Positions 8,222-17,832 of a DNA stretch of 64,000 nucleotides are shown here, in pieces (position 1 is the stretch's first letter; each line of letters begins with the position of its first letter). The stretch is from positions 124,001 through 188,000 of the forward strand of contig NZ_LOCQ01000059.1 of the NCBI RefSeq assembly GCF_001677885.1. The letters are read 5' to 3'. The notes beneath the pieces were generated by a model. That model worked only from the letters and a program-made list of their open reading frames with translations, did no database searches and was not told the DNA's origin. A program made the translations under genes and the position numbers. Source of the DNA: Janthinobacterium psychrotolerans. GTDB taxonomy: Bacteria; Pseudomonadota; Gammaproteobacteria; Burkholderiales; Burkholderiaceae_D.

Positions 8222-11200
8222 CTACTTGTCCAGCGCCACCGGCTTCTTGACGCGGAACCAGGCCGCGTACAGGGCCGGCAGGAACAGCAGGGTCAGGGCG
8301 GTGGCCAGGATCAGGCCGCCCATGATGGCGACCGCCATCGGCCCCCAGAACACCGAGCGCGACAAGGGAATCATGGCCAGCGCGGCGGCGGCGGCCGTCA
8401 GCACGATGGGCCGGCAGCGGCGGACGGCCGAATCGATAATCGCGTCCCAGGGCGCCGAGCCGTCACGGATGTCCTGCTCGATCTGGTCGACCAGGATCAC
8501 CGAATTACGGATAATCATGCCGAACAGCGCGATCACGCCCAGGTTGGCCACGAAACCGAGCGGCCGGTGCAAGGCCAGCAGGGCGAACGCGGCGCCCGCC
8601 ACGCCCAGTGGCCCCGTCAGGAACACCAGCAGCGCGCGCGAGAAGCTGTGCAGCTGCAGCATCAGCAAGGTAAAGATCAGGAAGATCGCCAGCGGCAGAT
8701 TGGCCGCGATCGACGCTTCCGCCTTGCCACTGTTGGCCGCCACGCCCTTGAGCGTGATGCGGTAACCAGGCGGCAATTTTGCCCGCAAGGCGTCCAGTTG
8801 CGGCGCCAGCTGGGTCGAGACGGTGGCGCCCTGGATATTGTCGACCACGTCGGACTGCACGGTAATCGCCCATTCACGCTTGTCGCGCCAGACCACGCCC
8901 GGCTCCCACACGAAATGGGTGCGGGCAATCTGCGAAATCGTCACCGACTTGCCGTTGGCGGCCGGGATATTCGTGTCATTCAGCACGGAAATCGTGTTGC
9001 GTTCTTCCAATGGCTGGCGCACCTGTATATCGATCAGCTTGTTGTCCTCTCGGAACTGGCCGATCACGGTGCCCGACAAGATGGTATTGGCCGCCTGCAT
9101 CACTGTCTTCGAGGTAATGCCCAGCGCGCGCATCTTGTCCTGGTCCAGGTCCAGGCGCATCACCTTGACCGACTCGTTCCAGTTATCGTTGACACCCACC
9201 GTGTTCGGATTGGCGCGCAGCAAATCCTTGACCTGGTCGGCGATGCCGCGCACCGTGGCCACATCGGTGCCCGTGACGCGGAACTGCACCGGATACGGCA
9301 CCGGCGGGCCGTTCGGCAACAGTTTTACCCTGCCCCGCACTTCCGGGAAGTCCCGCTTGAAAACATCGACAATCTTCTTGCGCAGCAATTCACGGTCGGC
9401 CAGGCTTTTCGGCAGCACGACGATTTGCGAGACGTTGGTCTGCGGGAAAATCTGGTCCAGCGGCAGGTAGAAACGCGGGCTGCCCGTGCCGACATAGCTG
9501 GTCACGCTGTCCACGCCGTCGAGCTTGCTGACAAAGGCCTCGAATTTTTTCACCTGCTTTTCATTGGCCGCAAACGTCGTGCCTTCGGGCGACCACATCT
9601 CCACCATCAGTTCCGGACGGCTGGAATCGGGGAAAAATTGCTTCTCGATAAAATTGAAGCCATAGATGCCCAGTGCAAAGATGGCCAGGGTGGCGGCGAT
9701 CGTCGTCTTGCGCCACTCCACGCACCAGGTGACGGCGCGGCGGAAACGGCGAAAGTTCGGGGTATCAAACAGCTCGTGGTCGTTATTCGCATGCGGTTTG
9801 ACCTTCAGCAGCAGGTAGCCGATATACGGCGTAAACACCACGGCCACCACCCAGGAAATGATCAGCGCCAGCGCATTGACCGAAAACAGGGAAAAGGTGT
9901 ATTCGCCGGCAGTCGACTTGGCCAGGCCAATCGGCAGGAAGCCCGCCACGGTGATCAAGGTACCCGTCAGCATCGGCATGGCGGTCGAGGTGTAGGCAAA
10001 GGTGGCGGCGTCAAAGCGCGACATGCCCTCCTCCATCTTGCGCACCATCATCTCCACGGCAATGATGGCGTCGTCGACCAGGAGGCCCAGGGCAATGATC
10101 AGGGCGCCCAGCGAAATCTTGTGCAGGTCGATGTCGAGCATGCGCATGAACAAGAACGTGACCGCCAGCACCAGCGGGATGGTCAGCGCCACCACCAGGC
10201 CCGGGCGCACGTCGATGCGCAGCGGTTTTGTATGCAGGCCCAGCGCGACAAAGCTGACCGCCAGCACGATCAAAATCGCTTCGATCAGGGTGTGGACAAA
10301 CTCACCGACCGAGGCCGACACCGACGCCGGCTGGTTCGACACGCGCTGCAACTGTATGCCCACCGGCAGCGCTTTTTCCATGCGCGAGACGGTGGCCTGC
10401 AAGGCCTTGCCCATCTCGATGATATTGCCGCCCTTTTCCATCGACACGCCCAGGCCGATCACTTCCTTGCCGTTGAAACGCATCTTGTCCTTGGGTGGAT
10501 CGATGAATTCGCGTTTCACGGTGGCAAAGTCGCCAAGGCGGAAGGTGGTGCCGTTGGCGCGCAGCTCCAGGTTCTCCAGGTCCTTGACCTTGAGCATGGC
10601 GCCCGTGACCCTTAGCTGCAGGTTGTCGGTCGGCGTGACCAGCACGCCAGTGGCGTTGATGCTGTTCTGCTCCGACAACTGATTGACGATCGCTTCGAAC
10701 GGGATGCCCAGCTGGGCAAATTTCTTGTGCGAAAAGACGATATTAATCTTTTCATCCTGCACGCCGAACAGTTCCACCTTGGCGACCTGCGACACGCCCA
10801 GCAACTGCTGGCGCACGTCATCGGCATAGTCTTTCATTTCAGCATAGGTAAAGCCGTCGCCGGACAGCGCGAAGATGGAGCCATAAGTGTCGCCGAACTC
10901 GTCGTTGAAAAACGGCCCGACCACACCGGCCGGCAAGGTGTTCTTGATATCGCCGATTTTCTTGCGCACCTGGTACCAGGCGGCCGCCGTTTCCTTGGGT
11001 GGCGTCGATTCGCGCAATTCCAGCAGGATCAAGGTCTCGCCCGGCTTGGAATAGCTGGTGATCTCGTCGATATACGGCGTTTCCTGCAGCTTGCGCTCCA
11101 GCTTGTCGGTTACCTGCTCGGCCATCTGCAGGGCGGTGGCGCCCGGCCAATAGGCTTGCAGCACCATGGCGCGGAAGGTAAACGGCGGATCTTCATCCTG

Positions 11201-11311
11201 GCCCAGATTGGCATAGCTGAGCATGCCGCCGATCAGCAGCACCGCCATCAGGTAGCGCGTCAGCGGAACATGTTCGAGCGCCCAGCGTGACAGATTGAAG
11301 CCGCCCCTCAT
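8222..11311 (-). CDS. RND family efflux transporter permease (AcrB-like)
   Basis: A 1029-residue inner-membrane proton-driven pump of the resistance-nodulation-division family. It has twelve predicted membrane helices in two halves, each with a large periplasmic loop. Signs are the N-terminal helix before SYANLGQDEDPPFT, the helix 4 motif GLLVDDAIIAVEMM with the proton-relay aspartates, and a C-terminal helix block ending FLPALYAAWFRV. It begins with ATGA overlapping the stop of the upstream adaptor gene, so the two are translated together. No outer-membrane channel gene or TetR regulator is adjacent. The substrate cannot be told from sequence. Confidence 0.92.
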   Translation of the reverse strand: MRGGFNLSRWALEHVPLTRYLMAVLLIGGMLSYANLGQDEDPPFTFRAMVLQAYWPGATALQMAEQVTDKLERKLQETPYIDEITSYSKPGETLILLELRESTPPKETAAAWYQVRKKIGDIKNTLPAGVVGPFFNDEFGDTYGSIFALSGDGFTYAEMKDYADDVRQQLLGVSQVAKVELFGVQDEKINIVFSHKKFAQLGIPFEAIVNQLSEQNSINATGVLVTPTDNLQLRVTGAMLKVKDLENLELRANGTTFRLGDFATVKREFIDPPKDKMRFNGKEVIGLGVSMEKGGNIIEMGKALQATVSRMEKALPVGIQLQRVSNQPASVSASVGEFVHTLIEAILIVLAVSFVALGLHTKPLRIDVRPGLVVALTIPLVLAVTFLFMRMLDIDLHKISLGALIIALGLLVDDAIIAVEMMVRKMEEGMSRFDAATFAYTSTAMPMLTGTLITVAGFLPIGLAKSTAGEYTFSLFSVNALALIISWVVAVVFTPYIGYLLLKVKPHANNDHELFDTPNFRRFRRAVTWCVEWRKTTIAATLAIFALGIYGFNFIEKQFFPDSSRPELMVEMWSPEGTTFAANEKQVKKFEAFVSKLDGVDSVTSYVGTGSPRFYLPLDQIFPQTNVSQIVVLPKSLADRELLRKKIVDVFKRDFPEVRGRVKLLPNGPPVPYPVQFRVTGTDVATVRGIADQVKDLLRANPNTVGVNDNWNESVKVMRLDLDQDKMRALGITSKTVMQAANTILSGTVIGQFREDNKLIDIQVRQPLEERNTISVLNDTNIPAANGKSVTISQIARTHFVWEPGVVWRDKREWAITVQSDVVDNIQGATVSTQLAPQLDALRAKLPPGYRITLKGVAANSGKAEASIAANLPLAIFLIFTLLMLQLHSFSRALLVFLTGPLGVAGAAFALLALHRPLGFVANLGVIALFGMIIRNSVILVDQIEQDIRDGSAPWDAIIDSAVRRCRPIVLTAAAAALAMIPLSRSVFWGPMAVAIMGGLILATALTLLFLPALYAAWFRVKKPVALDK

Positions 11312-12468
11312 TTGGCGGCCCCGGCGGTGATGACAGGATCAGCCTTGGCCGGTGCGGCCATCTCGGCGCCCAGGATCGATACTTTCTGGCCAGGCTTGAG
11401 CAGATTGACGCCGGCCGTGACCACGGTCTGGCCTTCTTTTACGCCCGAGCTCAGCAACAGATCGTTGCCGGCCACGCCGCCCACGGTGACATTGACCAGC
11501 TTCACGGCGCCGTTTTCCACCACCCACACCGAGCTTTGCGATTTTTCATTGAACAGCGCCGTCAGCGGCACCCTGATCTGCGGCGTGGCCGTGGTGGACG
11601 CGAACTGCACCACCGCCGTCATGCCCAGCAAGGCTTCCGGTGCGTTCGGAATGGTGACCTTGGCCAGGTAGGTGCGGGTGGCCGGGTCGGCCACCGGCGA
11701 GACTTCACGGATCTTGCCCGGCAGCGCCTGTTTCGGGTCGGCCCACAGACGCACCACCACGTTCTTGACACGGCGCATGGTGTCAACCTTGTCTTCAGGA
11801 ATGCCGATCACCACTTCGCGGTCGCCGTTCCTGGCCAGCACGGCCACCGGCGTGCCGGGCGAGACCACCTGCCCTACTTCGGCATCGATGCGCGTGATCA
11901 CGCCATCGCCGTCGGCCAGCAGGCTGGCATAGCCGGACTGATTGGCCTGGCCACGATAGGCGGCCTGCGCCGCTTCCACCTGGGCCTGGGCCGCCTTGTA
12001 CGCGGCATCCTTGCTATCGAGCACGGCCTGGCTGACGAAATTCTTGTCGCGCAGTTCCTGGTAACGTTTCAGTTCGGCACGCGCCAGGTCGCGATTGGTT
12101 TGCGCGCTGTTCAGGCTGGCCTTGCCCTGGGCCTGCGACAATTGCAGGTCTTGCGGATCGAGGCGCATCAGCACCTGGCCACGCTTGACGACAGTGCCGA
12201 CCTCGACATTGCGCTCGACGATCTTGCCGCCGACGCGAAAACCCAGCTGCGAGGTCACCCGCGCCACCACTTCGCCGGAGAACTCGGCATTTACATCGAC
12301 ATTGCTGCTGGCCAGCACGATGGCGCGCACCGGGCGCACGTCCTCGGCCTTGGGGGCCGGCTTGGAACAGGCCGCCAGGGTCATGGCCAGGGCTGCGGCG
12401 GCCAGCAGGCGCAGGGCGGGAAGAGCTGGGGCGCCGGTCTGGCGGCGCAGGGTTTTCAGGGCAAACAA
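11308..12468 (-). CDS. RND efflux periplasmic adaptor lipoprotein (HlyD/AcrA-like)
   Basis: A 386-residue membrane fusion protein linking the RND pump to an outer-membrane channel. The signal sequence ends in lipobox LAAC with Cys34 as lipidation site. A biotinyl-lipoyl-like half follows (FRVGGKIVERNVEVGTVVKRGQVLMRLD), then a coiled-coil hairpin rich in Ala and Gln (~residues 100-170) and beta-barrel segments. The start is TTG at 12468, with AAAGGA at good spacing; the next in-frame ATG lies inside the signal peptide. It overlaps the permease by four bases. Confidence 0.92.
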   Translation of the reverse strand: MFALKTLRRQTGAPALPALRLLAAAALAMTLAACSKPAPKAEDVRPVRAIVLASSNVDVNAEFSGEVVARVTSQLGFRVGGKIVERNVEVGTVVKRGQVLMRLDPQDLQLSQAQGKASLNSAQTNRDLARAELKRYQELRDKNFVSQAVLDSKDAAYKAAQAQVEAAQAAYRGQANQSGYASLLADGDGVITRIDAEVGQVVSPGTPVAVLARNGDREVVIGIPEDKVDTMRRVKNVVVRLWADPKQALPGKIREVSPVADPATRTYLAKVTIPNAPEALLGMTAVVQFASTTATPQIRVPLTALFNEKSQSSVWVVENGAVKLVNVTVGGVAGNDLLLSSGVKEGQTVVTAGVNLLKPGQKVSILGAEMAAPAKADPVITAGAAK

Positions 12469-12612
12469 GGTATTTTCCTTTACTATGCGGGCTGTTAGAT
12501 TTTTATATGAGGAAACTTTTTGCCTGCCGACTGGGTAGCGCCAAACTTTTTCTCACGCAATATCCTTAAATTTGTGACAATGTCAGCTCAGTCATTCAGG
12601 GAGCGTTATCCC

Positions 12613-12641
12613 TTACTGACTTTCTGGTTAGTAATTATAAT
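12613..12641 (+). promoter_or_regulatory. promoter candidate for the hpnCDE operon
   Basis: TTACTG (12613-12618), a 17-bp spacer and a perfect TATAAT (12636-12641) lie about 120 bp upstream of hpnC, in an AT-rich divergent gap of 295 bp that also precedes the efflux operon. Confidence 0.4.
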
Positions 12642-12763
12642 CGTGGCGAAATTTTTTTAGTGACTTTTGCGTCATTAATCCATATTTTGTTGCGTCGATA
12701 ACTATTTACCGTGTCGCCTTTGCACCGGCCCCGTGCGGCCGTGCATGATGAGAGAAGTGTTTC

Positions 12764-13636
12764 ATGCCTGTAGACCATTACGAAAATTTTCCCGTAGCAT
12801 CTGTGTTAATGCCGCGCCGCCTGGTGCCCGCCGTCGAGGCCATCTACGCCTTCGCCCGCAGCGCCGACGACCTCGCCGATGAAGGCGACGCCACGCCGGC
12901 CGAACGGCTGGCAGCCCTGCAGTCGTACGAGTCGGCGCTGGACCGCATCGCCGCCCACGAACCGGAGACCGACCCGATGTTCGTGCGCCTGGCCGCCACC
13001 ATCGCCAAATTCGAACTGCCGATGCAGCCGTTTTACGACCTGCTGTCCGCCTTCAAACAGGATGTGCGCACCACGCGCTACGCCACCCATGTTGACGTAC
13101 TGGACTATTGCGCCCGTTCGGCCAATCCGGTCGGCCTGCTGATGCTGAGCCTGTATAAAGCGGCCGATGAAGCAAATGTACGCGATTCCAACGCAATATG
13201 TTCAGCTTTGCAATTAATTAATTTTTTGCAAGATGTGGCGATCGACCGGCAAAAGGAACGCATTTACCTGCCGATGGAAGACCTGAACCGCTTTGCCGTC
13301 TCGCCGGCCGCCTTCGAGCGGCCCGAGGCGCATGGCAAATGGAGCGCGCTGATGCGTTTCGAAGTGGCGCGCACGCGCGCGCTGATGCTGTCGGGCGCGC
13401 CGCTGGCCCTGCGCCTGCGCGGACGCATCGGCTGGGAACTGCGGCTGGTGGTACAAGGCGGCTTGCGCATCCTGGAAATGATCGAGGCCGTCAATTACGA
13501 TGTCTTCCGCCGCCGGCCCAAACTGTCGAGGCGCGACTGGCTGATCATTTTGTGGCGCGCCCTGCGCATGTCGCGCAAAAGCGTGGCCGCCGCCGCTCAA
13601 GAAAACCCGCTATTTCCCCCGTCGCCCACCCACTAA
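12764..13636 (+). CDS. hpnC: squalene synthase HpnC (hydroxysqualene-forming)
   Basis: A 290-residue all-helical isoprenoid synthase. In the HpnCDE route HpnC converts presqualene diphosphate to hydroxysqualene. It shows the first aspartate-rich motif SADDLADE (residues ~33-40) and the second LQLINFLQDVAIDRQKERIY (~150-170), which bind diphosphate through magnesium. The start MPVDHYENFPVASVLMP is family-like. It is the first gene of hpnC-hpnD-hpnE, all on the plus strand. No squalene-hopene cyclase gene lies in this window. Confidence 0.93.
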   Translation: MPVDHYENFPVASVLMPRRLVPAVEAIYAFARSADDLADEGDATPAERLAALQSYESALDRIAAHEPETDPMFVRLAATIAKFELPMQPFYDLLSAFKQDVRTTRYATHVDVLDYCARSANPVGLLMLSLYKAADEANVRDSNAICSALQLINFLQDVAIDRQKERIYLPMEDLNRFAVSPAAFERPEAHGKWSALMRFEVARTRALMLSGAPLALRLRGRIGWELRLVVQGGLRILEMIEAVNYDVFRRRPKLSRRDWLIILWRALRMSRKSVAAAAQENPLFPPSPTH

Positions 13637-13682
13637 GACGATAGAATAGCGGCTTCGATCTGTAACCCTTGCACTTTTGACT

Positions 13683-14516
13683 ATGTCTCCCGACGAATAT
13701 TGCCAACAAAAGGCCGCCCAGAGCGGCTCCAGCTTTTACTACAGTTTCCTGTTCCTGCCGGTCGAGCGCCGCAAGGCGATCACGGCCCTGTATGCGTTCT
13801 GCCGCGAGGTCGACGATACGGTGGACGAATGCACGGACGAAAACGTGGCACGTACCAAGCTGGTCTGGTGGCGCAAGGAAGTCAAGTCCATGTACGAAGG
13901 CAACCCCACGCATCCCGTGATGCGCGCGCTCGAGCCGCACCTGGCCGTCTACACGCTGGAAGAAAAACACCTGCAGGCGATTATCGACGGCATGGAAATG
14001 GACCTGAACCAGACACGCTACCTCGATTACCAGGCCATGAGCCGCTATTGCTGGCATGTCGCCAGCGTGGTCGGCATCTTGTCGGCCAGCATTTTTGGCG
14101 CGACCCGCCCGGAAACGTTGCTGTACGCCGAGAAACTGGGCCATGCTTTCCAGCTGACCAATATCATCCGCGACGTCGGCGAAGATGCGCGCAAGGGGCG
14201 CATCTACCTGCCGATCAGCGAGTTGCAGCAATTTAACGTCACGGCGGCCGACCTGCTCAACGCGCGCCATACCGAGAACTTTGAAAACCTGATGCGTTTC
14301 CAGGTGGCGCGCGCGCAAAAGACCTACGACGAGGCATTCGCCCTGTTGCCGGCGGTCGACCGCCGCGCCCAGCGCCCTGGCCTGATCATGGCCGCCATCT
14401 ACCGCACCTTGCTCAATGAAGTCGAGCGCGACGGCTACCATGTGCTCAAGCAGCGCATTTCCTTGACGCCGATCCGCAAACTGTGGCTGGCCTGGAAGAC
14501 CTGGATACGTGGCTAA
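13683..14516 (+). CDS. hpnD: presqualene diphosphate synthase HpnD
   Basis: A 277-residue synthase that condenses two farnesyl diphosphates to presqualene diphosphate. Motifs are CREVDDTVDEC (residues ~40-50) and FQLTNIIRDVGEDARKGRIY (~155-175). The ATG at 13683 gives MSPDEYCQQKAAQSGSSFYY, the strongly conserved N-terminus; a TTG two codons earlier is less likely. No Shine-Dalgarno is visible. It lies 46 bp after hpnC and overlaps hpnE by eight bases. Confidence 0.94.
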   Translation: MSPDEYCQQKAAQSGSSFYYSFLFLPVERRKAITALYAFCREVDDTVDECTDENVARTKLVWWRKEVKSMYEGNPTHPVMRALEPHLAVYTLEEKHLQAIIDGMEMDLNQTRYLDYQAMSRYCWHVASVVGILSASIFGATRPETLLYAEKLGHAFQLTNIIRDVGEDARKGRIYLPISELQQFNVTAADLLNARHTENFENLMRFQVARAQKTYDEAFALLPAVDRRAQRPGLIMAAIYRTLLNEVERDGYHVLKQRISLTPIRKLWLAWKTWIRG

Positions 14517-15873
14517 GCCAGTGCCAGCACCGCTGTCGGTTGCCGTTATCGGCGCCGGCTGGGCCGGTTGCGCCGCCGCCATGGAACTGGCGCGCGCCGG
14601 CCACGCTGTCACCGTCCACGAAGCGGCACGCACGCTTGGGGGGCGGGCACGCAAGGTCGAGCTCGACGGGACCATGCTGGACAACGGCCAGCATATCCTG
14701 CTCGGCGCGTACCGGGAAACCCTGCGCCTGATCAAACTTTCCGGCCAGGACCCGCAGGCGCTGATCCTCGACCTGCCCCTGCAGATGCGCTATCCCGAAG
14801 GCAGCGGCGGCATGGATTTTGTCGCGCCGCGCTGGCCGGCGCCGCTGCACCTGGCCTGGGCCCTGCTGCGCACCAAGGGCCTGGCGCGCGCCGACAAGGT
14901 GGCGCTGCTGCGTTTTTCCAGCGCCATGCGCTGGATGGGCTGGCAGTTGTACAACGATTGCACGGTCAGCGAATTGCTGCAGCGCTTCGACCAGACCGAG
15001 CGCCTGACAGCGCTGATGTGGCGTCCGCTATGCCTGGCGGCGTTGAATACGCCACCCGAACGGGCCTCGGCCAGGGTCTTCGTCAACGTGCTGCGCGACA
15101 GCCTGGGCGCGCGCCGCCGTAGCGCGTCGGACATGCTGATCCCCAAAACCGATCTGAGCGCCCTGTTTCCCGAGGCCGCCGCCCGTTACGTTGAACGCCA
15201 TGGCGGCCAGGTCAGGCTCGGCGCCAAGGTGCAAGTCTTGCATGCGCTAGCTGATGGCCGCTGGCAGCTGGACGATACAGACGCCTATGACCGCGTGGTG
15301 CTGGCCACTTCCAGCAGCCAGGCCGCCAGCCTGCTGGCCAGCGCAGGCGAGCCGGCCGTCGATGCGGTGATCGCCCAGCTGCAGGCATTTACCCATGAGG
15401 CCATCAGCACCTGCTACCTGCGGTACGACGGCACCGTGCGTCTGGGCCTGCCCTTCTACGCCCTGGCCGATGCACCGGCACAGGCGCACTGGGGCCAGTT
15501 CGTGTTCGACCGCGGCCAGCTCGACGCGCGGCAGGCGGGTTTGCTGGCGGTGGTGATCAGCGCATCAGGCGCGGCCGCCGCGCAAGGCCACGAGGCGCTG
15601 GCGCTGGCGGTGGCCGCGCAGCTGGCGCAGGTATTGCACATGCCGCAGCTGGCCCAGCCCGCCTGGACGCAGGTGATTACCGAAAAGCGCGCCACCTTTG
15701 CCTGCACGCCGGATCTGCCGCGCCCAGGCAACGCCACCGGCTTGCCGGGCCTGGTGCTGGCCGGCGACTACACGGCCGGCGACTACCCGGCCACCATCGA
15801 GGCGGCCGTGCGCAGCGGCGTGCAGGCGGCCAGTCTCGTGTGCCAGATCAAGACAGCCGGCACGAAAGCGTGA
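14509..15873 (+). CDS. hpnE: hydroxysqualene dehydroxylase HpnE
   Basis: A 454-residue FAD-dependent amine-oxidase-fold enzyme that reduces hydroxysqualene to squalene. The N-terminal Rossmann motif VAVIGAGWAGCAAAMELA and GGRARKVELDG bind FAD, and the C-terminal LVLAGDYTAGDYPATIEAA closes the flavin site. The start is GTG at 14509, overlapping the hpnD stop by eight bases, so translation is probably coupled. It completes the squalene pathway with hpnC and hpnD. Confidence 0.93.
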   Translation: MAKPVPAPLSVAVIGAGWAGCAAAMELARAGHAVTVHEAARTLGGRARKVELDGTMLDNGQHILLGAYRETLRLIKLSGQDPQALILDLPLQMRYPEGSGGMDFVAPRWPAPLHLAWALLRTKGLARADKVALLRFSSAMRWMGWQLYNDCTVSELLQRFDQTERLTALMWRPLCLAALNTPPERASARVFVNVLRDSLGARRRSASDMLIPKTDLSALFPEAAARYVERHGGQVRLGAKVQVLHALADGRWQLDDTDAYDRVVLATSSSQAASLLASAGEPAVDAVIAQLQAFTHEAISTCYLRYDGTVRLGLPFYALADAPAQAHWGQFVFDRGQLDARQAGLLAVVISASGAAAAQGHEALALAVAAQLAQVLHMPQLAQPAWTQVITEKRATFACTPDLPRPGNATGLPGLVLAGDYTAGDYPATIEAAVRSGVQAASLVCQIKTAGTKA

Positions 15874-16017
15874 CCGCGTATCGTCTGCCTGTGTCGCTGA
15901 CCCCTTCAATTGTGCAGCCTGTCGCACCGCGGTGGTGCCCCAGAGCCTGTTTGGATACAGTCACATCATCGGCCAGCAACACTTGAGGCCAACAACGATA
16001 TGACTACAGGAACCACC

Positions 16018-16179
16018 ATGAACACCACGCCATTCAAAACCGCTTGCAAAACCGTGCTGCTGCTGGGCTTCGTGGCGCTGGCGATGGCGATCGTGGCCGG
16101 CACGCAGCAAGGCCATGCGGCGCAGCACGCGCCGTTGATGCTGAGCCAGGCGAGCATGCTGCTGCCTGCGCTGGGCTAG
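16018..16179 (+). CDS. small exported or membrane peptide, unrecognised
   Basis: A 53-residue protein with a basic N-terminus (NTTPFKTACKT), a hydrophobic stretch (VLLLGFVALAMAIVAG) and an AHA-like signal cleavage site, followed by a second hydrophobic tail (LMLSQASMLLPALG). AGGA sits six bases before the ATG, a strong ribosome site for so small a frame. It is 42 bp upstream of the DUF1700-type gene on the same strand. I recognise no family. It could be a secreted peptide or a membrane microprotein. Confidence 0.5.
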   Translation: MNTTPFKTACKTVLLLGFVALAMAIVAGTQQGHAAQHAPLMLSQASMLLPALG

Positions 16180-16221
16180 GCCAGGCCGGTAGCGCGCAAA
16201 ATGGAAGGCAGAGCAAACATC

Positions 16222-17010
16222 ATGCATCAACAAGACTATCTCGACGCGCTGCGGCGCGCGCTGGCCGGCCTGCCGCCGGACCTGGTCGCCAAGACCATGG
16301 CGTATTACGAACAAAGCTACAATGAAGGCCTGGCCGCCGGGCGCAGTGCCGAAGAAATCGCGCACGACCTGGGCGACCCGAAAAAAATCGCTCTCACCCT
16401 GCGCGCCAACACGCAGCGCCGCGCCTTCGAACACAGGAAAACACCGGTCAACCTGCTGCGCCTGCTCGTTTCGCTGGCGGGCCTGGCCATCTTCAATCTG
16501 TTCATGGTGATCCCGGCCGCCGTCTATGCGGCGCTGCTGGCCACCTTGTATGCCGTCGGCCTGAGCTTTTACCTGGCCGGCATTGCGATCACGGCCAGCG
16601 GCCTGTCGGGCGCCAACGAGTTGCTGCTCGACGGTCCGCTGCGCTACATGCTGGTCCATGATGACGATGGCGGCGCAGGCGACGACCAGCGCCAGACCCG
16701 CATCACCATCGGCGACACCGGTATCGAGATCGACCATCTGCCCGGCCCGGTCAAGGCGGCCGAGGACAGCCCGCCGTCGCCGTCGCCGTCCTCGCGCGTG
16801 ATCGAGCGGGCCGAAGCGCTGGCCGGCAGCGGCATCCATATCTATACCGACCTGGATCAGGATGCGCGCACCACGCAAACCCTGTTCGGCATGGGCATGG
16901 TGCTCGGCGGCATCGTATTGTTCCTGCTCAGCCTGGTCGTAACCCGCTATACGCTGATCGGCGTGCGGCGCTATATCGCGATGAATATTTCCCTGCTCAA
17001 AGGCCATTAA
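16222..17010 (+). CDS. DUF1700/HAAS-type membrane protein
   Basis: A 262-residue protein. The N-terminal ~70 residues form the helical HAAS/DUF1700 region (DYLDALRRALAGLPPD, NEGLAAGRSAEEIAHDLGDP). Two hydrophobic segments follow (LLVSLAGLAIFNLFMVIPAA and a second), then a soluble stretch and a final helix (MVLGGIVLFLLSLVVTRY). Such proteins are usually paired with DUF2807 partners and a PadR regulator; the partner is next, the regulator is not seen. The start at 16222 gives the family-like N-terminus; ATG 16201 is an alternative. Confidence 0.75.
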   Translation: MHQQDYLDALRRALAGLPPDLVAKTMAYYEQSYNEGLAAGRSAEEIAHDLGDPKKIALTLRANTQRRAFEHRKTPVNLLRLLVSLAGLAIFNLFMVIPAAVYAALLATLYAVGLSFYLAGIAITASGLSGANELLLDGPLRYMLVHDDDGGAGDDQRQTRITIGDTGIEIDHLPGPVKAAEDSPPSPSPSSRVIERAEALAGSGIHIYTDLDQDARTTQTLFGMGMVLGGIVLFLLSLVVTRYTLIGVRRYIAMNISLLKGH

Positions 17011-17021
17011 GGAGGCACGCC

Positions 17022-17828
17022 ATGAAACGCCTGTTCAAAGTCGGCCTGTCCATGTTCCTGCTGGCCCTGGTCCTGATCGCCCTGTCCTATACCGCCCTGC
17101 GCGCCAAGGGGATCAGCAACCCCAGCAGTTCAGCGGGCCGCGCCGTGCGCGCCGACACCCGCGCCATTTCCGCCGCCGTCACGTATGTGGACCTGAACGG
17201 CCCGATCGACCTGACCCTGCGCCGCGGCGCCACGGCATCGCTGAAAGTGAGCGGCGAACAGCGCCTGCTGGCCAATGTCGACACCACCGTCGACGGTTCC
17301 ACCATCCATATCGGCCCGAAAGGCATGCTGTTCCACCACCGCCAGCCCTTGCAGGTGGAACTGGTATTGCCAACACTGACCGGCGTCGAAGTGCACGGCA
17401 CGGGCAACAGCCGCATCACCGGTTTCAGCGGCGACAAGTTCACGCTGGAACTGGCCGGCTCGGGCGACATCAGTTTCACGGGCCGCTACAAGCAGGTCGA
17501 AGCGAGCGTCAACGGCAGCGGCAATCTCGACATCAATGGCGGCAACAGCGACAAGGTCAGCCTGGAAATGATCGGTTCGGGCCGCATCAGCGCCAGCGGC
17601 AACAGCAAGGTGCTCAATGCCGAACTGAGCGGCTCGGGTGATATCGACGCCGAACACCTGCCCTCGGATATCGCCAATGTGGTCCTGCAAGGCTCGGGCG
17701 AAAGCACCGTCTTCGTGCGCGAGAAGGCCAGTCTGACCCTGCGCGGCAGCGGCGACATCCACGTCCACGGCAAGCCGCGCCAGCGCGACGCCCAGCGCAC
17801 GGGATCGGGGGAGATTACCTGGCATTGA
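17022..17828 (+). CDS. DUF2807 (GIN domain) exported protein
   Basis: A 268-residue protein with an N-terminal membrane anchor or signal (FKVGLSMFLLALVLIALSY). The rest is a beta-helix-like domain. From about residue 150 a GSG unit recurs every ~20 residues (GSGDISF, GSGNLDI, GSGRISA, GSGDIDA, GSGESTV, GSGDIHV), typical of the putative auto-transporter adhesin head domain. GGAGG lies at good spacing before the ATG, 11 bp after the DUF1700 gene. Its role is likely at the cell envelope; its substrate is unknown. Confidence 0.8.
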   Translation: MKRLFKVGLSMFLLALVLIALSYTALRAKGISNPSSSAGRAVRADTRAISAAVTYVDLNGPIDLTLRRGATASLKVSGEQRLLANVDTTVDGSTIHIGPKGMLFHHRQPLQVELVLPTLTGVEVHGTGNSRITGFSGDKFTLELAGSGDISFTGRYKQVEASVNGSGNLDINGGNSDKVSLEMIGSGRISASGNSKVLNAELSGSGDIDAEHLPSDIANVVLQGSGESTVFVREKASLTLRGSGDIHVHGKPRQRDAQRTGSGEITWH

Positions 17829-17832
17829 CGTG

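Noticed and set aside
8567-10615. A 682-codon frame antisense to the RND permease
   Set aside because: No recognisable domain; the permease covers the region on the other strand.
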